Assembly (NCBI GenBank): GCA_964517765.1
Contig: CAZFEN010000004.1
Coordinates: 19,299 to 83,298 of the forward strand
Source of the DNA: Hydromicrobium sp964517765
GTDB lineage: Bacteria > Actinomycetota > Humimicrobiia > Humimicrobiales > Humimicrobiaceae
Length of the DNA: 64,000 nt
Direction: 5' to 3'
In this document: positions 61,862-64,000 of the stretch, piece by piece
Numbering within the stretch: position 1 is the first letter of the stretch
How the letters are laid out: each line of letters opens with the position of its first letter
The notes under the pieces: model-generated
Databases searched by the model: none
Told to the model about the DNA's origin: nothing
Seen by the model: only the letters and a program-made list of their open reading frames with translations
Program-made: the position numbers and the translations under genes

Positions 61862-62047
61862 AGTATTCCTCCAGTTTCTTAAGTATAAATTTTATACCAT
61901 AAATAATATTATCACTTTTAAGTGTTGATTTGTAGTTTGGCAGTAATCTTAAAAATACTAAAAATTTAAATATATAAAATTTATAATGATTAAAGATTAT
62001 GATAGAATTAATACTGAACTTTATTATAACAGGAATGTGGTAAAAAA

Positions 62048-62536
62048 ATGTTAAACAAAGAATTACTGGAAAAAATTGAAAAAAAAATAAAAGAAACGCA
62101 ATCGATCAGGAATTTAAATAGCAGAGACTTCAGGTTTAAAAACTGGCATGCCAGCACCATAAACCTTTTAAGGACCCTTCCACCCTATTTTATCCAGGAT
62201 ATAAACGATTTCAAAAAGTTAACCTTTATCGATACAAAATATCACCGGGGTAACCGCTTTTCAAATCCTTCATATGATACAAGATACCTGGAAGATCTGG
62301 ATTCTGCCTCGACAATCTTAAAAAAGATAGTTACGACAAAGAAAGATACCCTACCTCAGAAAGAACCTATTAGTAAAGAAGAAGTCAAGCCAGCAAAAGT
62401 AAGTAAACCCAAAAAACCTTCAGACGTTAAAAAAACAGGTTCGGTTACCAAAACCAAAACTGCTGGAGCAGCAAAAATTGGGAAGAGTACTTCCAGACCA
62501 AAAAAACAATCTTCGGGTAAGAAAAAGAAATCCTGA
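62048..62536 (+). CDS. Unrecognised protein with a lysine-rich C-terminal tail
   Basis: Residues 1-95 look globular (DFRFKNWHASTINLLRTLPP, FIDTKYHRGNRF). From about residue 100 the protein is a Lys/Pro/Ser/Thr-rich tail (KPKKPSDVKKTG and similar) like that of histone-like or nucleic-acid-binding proteins. I do not recognise the family. The frame stays open for 49 codons after the TGA at 62534-62536, with protein-like content, so the stop could be a recent mutation or an assembly error. Confidence 0.55.
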   Translation: MLNKELLEKIEKKIKETQSIRNLNSRDFRFKNWHASTINLLRTLPPYFIQDINDFKKLTFIDTKYHRGNRFSNPSYDTRYLEDLDSASTILKKIVTTKKDTLPQKEPISKEEVKPAKVSKPKKPSDVKKTGSVTKTKTAGAAKIGKSTSRPKKQSSGKKKKS

Positions 62537-62857
62537 GAAAAGATTTTTTCAAATACCGTCCCTGTATTAAAAGAAAATTTTGATGAAATCGGTTCGGTAC
62601 AAGAGAAGGCAGAAACATCACTCCAAAGGATTACTAGGAATACTGAAATATTCTTAAAGAATAGATTTTTTTATTTTAGGGTTTAAAGTATTTTTTACTA
62701 CGTTTTTGTTAATAAAAAAACAATAATATCAAAACCTATTTTTCATAATGAAGATTTAAGTATATAATTTGATTTATCAATAAATTAAATATTGATAAAA
62801 TTCATTTAGATAATTGGAATGTATTTCTTATCTATAAAATAAAGAAAAGGAGATTAA
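62537..62857. other. Low-density region upstream of hicBA
   Basis: The first 150 nt continue the frame of the preceding gene after its TGA. The rest is AT-rich and holds the inverted repeat at 62773-62799. No other gene is seen. Confidence 0.6.
62773..62799. promoter_or_regulatory. Inverted repeat upstream of hicBA, candidate operator
   Basis: TTTATCAATA (62773-62782) and TATTGATAAA (62790-62799) are perfect 10-bp arms with 7 nt between, 59 nt before the hicB start codon. Toxin-antitoxin operons commonly have such a site for autoregulation. Confidence 0.5.
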
Positions 62858-63178
62858 ATGTCAGCTTCAGTGGATAAATCAAAGCTTCGGCCTTTTATAA
62901 TTAAATTTGAAGTTGGCGTAATTATTGAAAAAGATGATATGGGTTATATTGCATATTGCCCTGTCCTAAAAGGTTTGATTGTTGAGGGTAAATCTGAGAA
63001 AGAAGTTAAAAAGAATTTTGAAAATGCTTTTATATCTTATGTAAATTCTGCATTAAAGCACAGGGATCCTCTTCCAATTTGTTCTACATTTAAAATATCA
63101 ACAGAAATTGAGCCAATAATAGAAAATATCGAGGTACCGATCGATATATCAAATTGCAATTCATTAATTCCTGCATGA
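62858..63178 (+). CDS. HicB-like antitoxin
   Basis: FEVGVIIEKDDMGYIAYCPVLKGLIVEG is the HicB partial RNase-H-like fold with its GYIAYCP core, followed by SEKEVKKNFENAFISYV. The C-terminus lacks an evident helix-turn-helix or ribbon-helix-helix domain, so DNA binding may be weak or need the toxin. It is 106 residues, with a strong AAGGAGA ribosome binding site. It overlaps the toxin gene by 4 nt, in the hicB-hicA order. Confidence 0.82.
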   Translation: MSASVDKSKLRPFIIKFEVGVIIEKDDMGYIAYCPVLKGLIVEGKSEKEVKKNFENAFISYVNSALKHRDPLPICSTFKISTEIEPIIENIEVPIDISNCNSLIPA

Positions 63179-63420
63179 AGAAAATTATCTGGGAGCAGGT
63201 CAAATCAATAGACAAAGATAGATTAATTAAAGCTTTAGAAAAAGATAACTGGATATTAGATGCCGAACATAAAAAATTCAGAACATATAGGAAAGGTATT
63301 AACAAAGTTACAATTCATTACCATAATACAGAATTCAGAAATCCTAGATTATTAAAGAAACTTTTGGAAGCCATTGATTGGCAAGAAAAAGATTATATAA
63401 GATTGAAACTAATCAAATAA
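63175..63420 (+). CDS. HicA-like mRNA interferase toxin
   Basis: HicA is a small double-stranded-RNA-binding-fold ribonuclease. LIKALEKDNWILD, HKKFRTYRKGINKVTIHYH with candidate catalytic His residues, and NPRLLKKLLEAI follow the family pattern. I start it at the ATG at 63175, which overlaps the hicB stop (ATGA) and gives 81 residues; the frame opens a little earlier. Confidence 0.8.
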   Translation: MKKIIWEQVKSIDKDRLIKALEKDNWILDAEHKKFRTYRKGINKVTIHYHNTEFRNPRLLKKLLEAIDWQEKDYIRLKLIK

Positions 63421-63695
63421 TTTCTAACTTAGTAGTGGTGCCCCTAAGCCTTGAAACATCAAACCAAATCATAAAAGAATTGATAAAATTTAAAGAATTT
63501 GATAATTAAATTTTGCTGTCCCACTGTGTTCAAGATTGGAACCAGATATTAAAAGAAATAAGTCTAATTAATAAATTGAAATTTGTTTGATAGCATTACT
63601 CTCACAAGATATAAAATTTGAAACCTTTTTTTAAAGAATTAAACAACTTTAAAAATGTATTTCCTATTGGAGGATTATTATAGACATAAATTTAA
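63421..63695. other. AT-rich stretch after hicBA
   Basis: No convincing gene is seen. Short frames here lack ribosome binding sites. Confidence 0.5.
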
Positions 63696-64000
63696 ATGTG
63701 TCTTTTGAAAATAATTTCAAATTTAGATCTAATTACTATCCCGGCTATATTCATTAATGTGAAATCCAAGTTAATTATGAATATAAACAAAGCATATGAG
63801 GGATTAATTGGTATAAATAATAAAAAGATAGTTGGCTTTCCTTGTCATTATGGCAATTTTCGCTTTGAAGAAAAGAATGCTGCCCTATCACTGATCTGGG
63901 AGATGGTGCAGAAAATTTTAATACCTATATAATTAATAAAGACGATCTGAAAGTTCCAATTTTAAGAAAGATAAGTAAAATTGGTTTTAATGAAAATAAT
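63696..64000 (+). pseudogene. PAS-domain sensor fragment with a frameshift, cut by the window end
   Basis: From 63696 the frame encodes IPAIFINVKSKLIMNINKAY and IGINNKKIVGFPCHYG, the beginning of a PAS domain. Around 63867-63878, in the A-rich tract GAAGAAAAG, the coding sense passes to another frame, which reads KECCPITDLGDGAENFNTYI and then INKDDLKVPILRKISKI to the window end. The two pieces together look like a cysteine-containing PAS sensor (CH...CCPI). It is either a pseudogene or a sequencing error in a homopolymer. Confidence 0.5.

Noticed and set aside
62048..62686. TGA recoding as an amino acid
   Set aside because: Several clearly complete genes here, such as the dehydratase activator, end at TGA, so the standard code holds.
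1..64000. tRNA, rRNA, CRISPR arrays, transposases and phage genes
   Set aside because: I looked for cloverleaf-like segments, regularly spaced repeats and DDE or integrase motifs by eye and found none; a dedicated search (tRNA covariance model, repeat finder) was not possible.

Overview
This 64 kb window is an AT-rich, densely coded stretch of a bacterial draft genome. Gene families and gene order point to an uncultivated anaerobe of the Gram-positive/Terrabacteria side of the tree. The order rpsF-ssb-rpsR-rplI-dnaB-purA and the order mcsA-mcsB-clpC-disA-ispD-ispF are both typical of Firmicutes and deep Actinobacteriota. Oxygen-labile chemistry is frequent: 2-hydroxyacyl-CoA dehydratase, [NiFe] hydrogenase, and a MetV/MetF methylene-tetrahydrofolate reductase. 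I cannot fix the phylum from this sequence alone. Three runs of N are present (1-45, 15367-15466, 46676-46775). The two internal runs are each exactly 100 N and are flanked by identical sequence, so they look like scaffolding joins and not real insertions.

Layout. 46-8682 (minus): greA-lysS-mcsA-mcsB-clpC-disA-ispD-ispF, covering transcription fidelity, translation, arginine-phosphorylation proteolysis, c-di-AMP and isoprenoid synthesis. 8816-16208 (minus): rpsF-ssb-rpsR-rplI-dnaB-purA-purD-purE-pstB behind a structured rpsF leader. 16415-18665 (minus): mechanosensitive channel, histidine phosphatase, and an isochorismatase-like protein lacking its catalytic cysteine. 18884-22731 (plus): GerMN lipoprotein, then a 2-hydroxyacyl-CoA dehydratase pair with its ATPase activator. 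22733-27776 (minus): vapBC toxin-antitoxin, a DHH-CBS-CCA nucleotidyltransferase, a nitroreductase and an aldo/keto reductase. 27979-30190 (plus): two unrecognised exported proteins. 30203-33329 (minus): pabC-pabB-pabA for p-aminobenzoate. 33433-35150 (plus): ABC exporter. 35217-36332: two RRM proteins, one behind a consensus promoter and a leader that can hide its own ribosome binding site. 36413-39628 (minus): feoA-feoB, a small FeoB-associated protein, and a DtxR-type repressor; matching DtxR-like boxes overlap both promoters.

40991-46265 (minus): two paralogous (homo)citrate-synthase-family genes, a split aconitase (LeuC/LeuD type) and an NAD-type isocitrate dehydrogenase. The two synthases have lost complementary active-site motifs, which suggests an obligate heteromer. 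46499-49521 (minus): arsenic cassette arsR-permease-thioredoxin-acr3. 52373-54281: two bactofilins and a ParA ATPase. 54533-56469 (minus): rtcB-archease RNA repair; rtcB appears to start at a non-canonical codon. 56814-61427 (plus): cytoplasmic-looking [NiFe] hydrogenase small and large subunits, metV, metF and the hydrogenase maturation protease in one operon. This is the most exciting locus, because it suggests a hydrogenase that feeds electrons directly to methylene-tetrahydrofolate reduction. The last 2.6 kb is less dense and holds hicBA and a frameshifted PAS-domain fragment at the edge.

How it fits together: PABA synthesis supplies folate, the hydrogenase-MetVF operon reduces the folate-bound C1 unit with H2, and the (Re-)citrate/homocitrate module builds 2-oxo acids from acetyl-CoA. 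This is consistent with an H2-using or H2-cycling anaerobe with a Wood-Ljungdahl-type C1 branch. CO dehydrogenase/acetyl-CoA synthase and hyp genes are not in the window, so this is inference. No tRNA, rRNA, CRISPR array, insertion sequence or phage gene was recognised.
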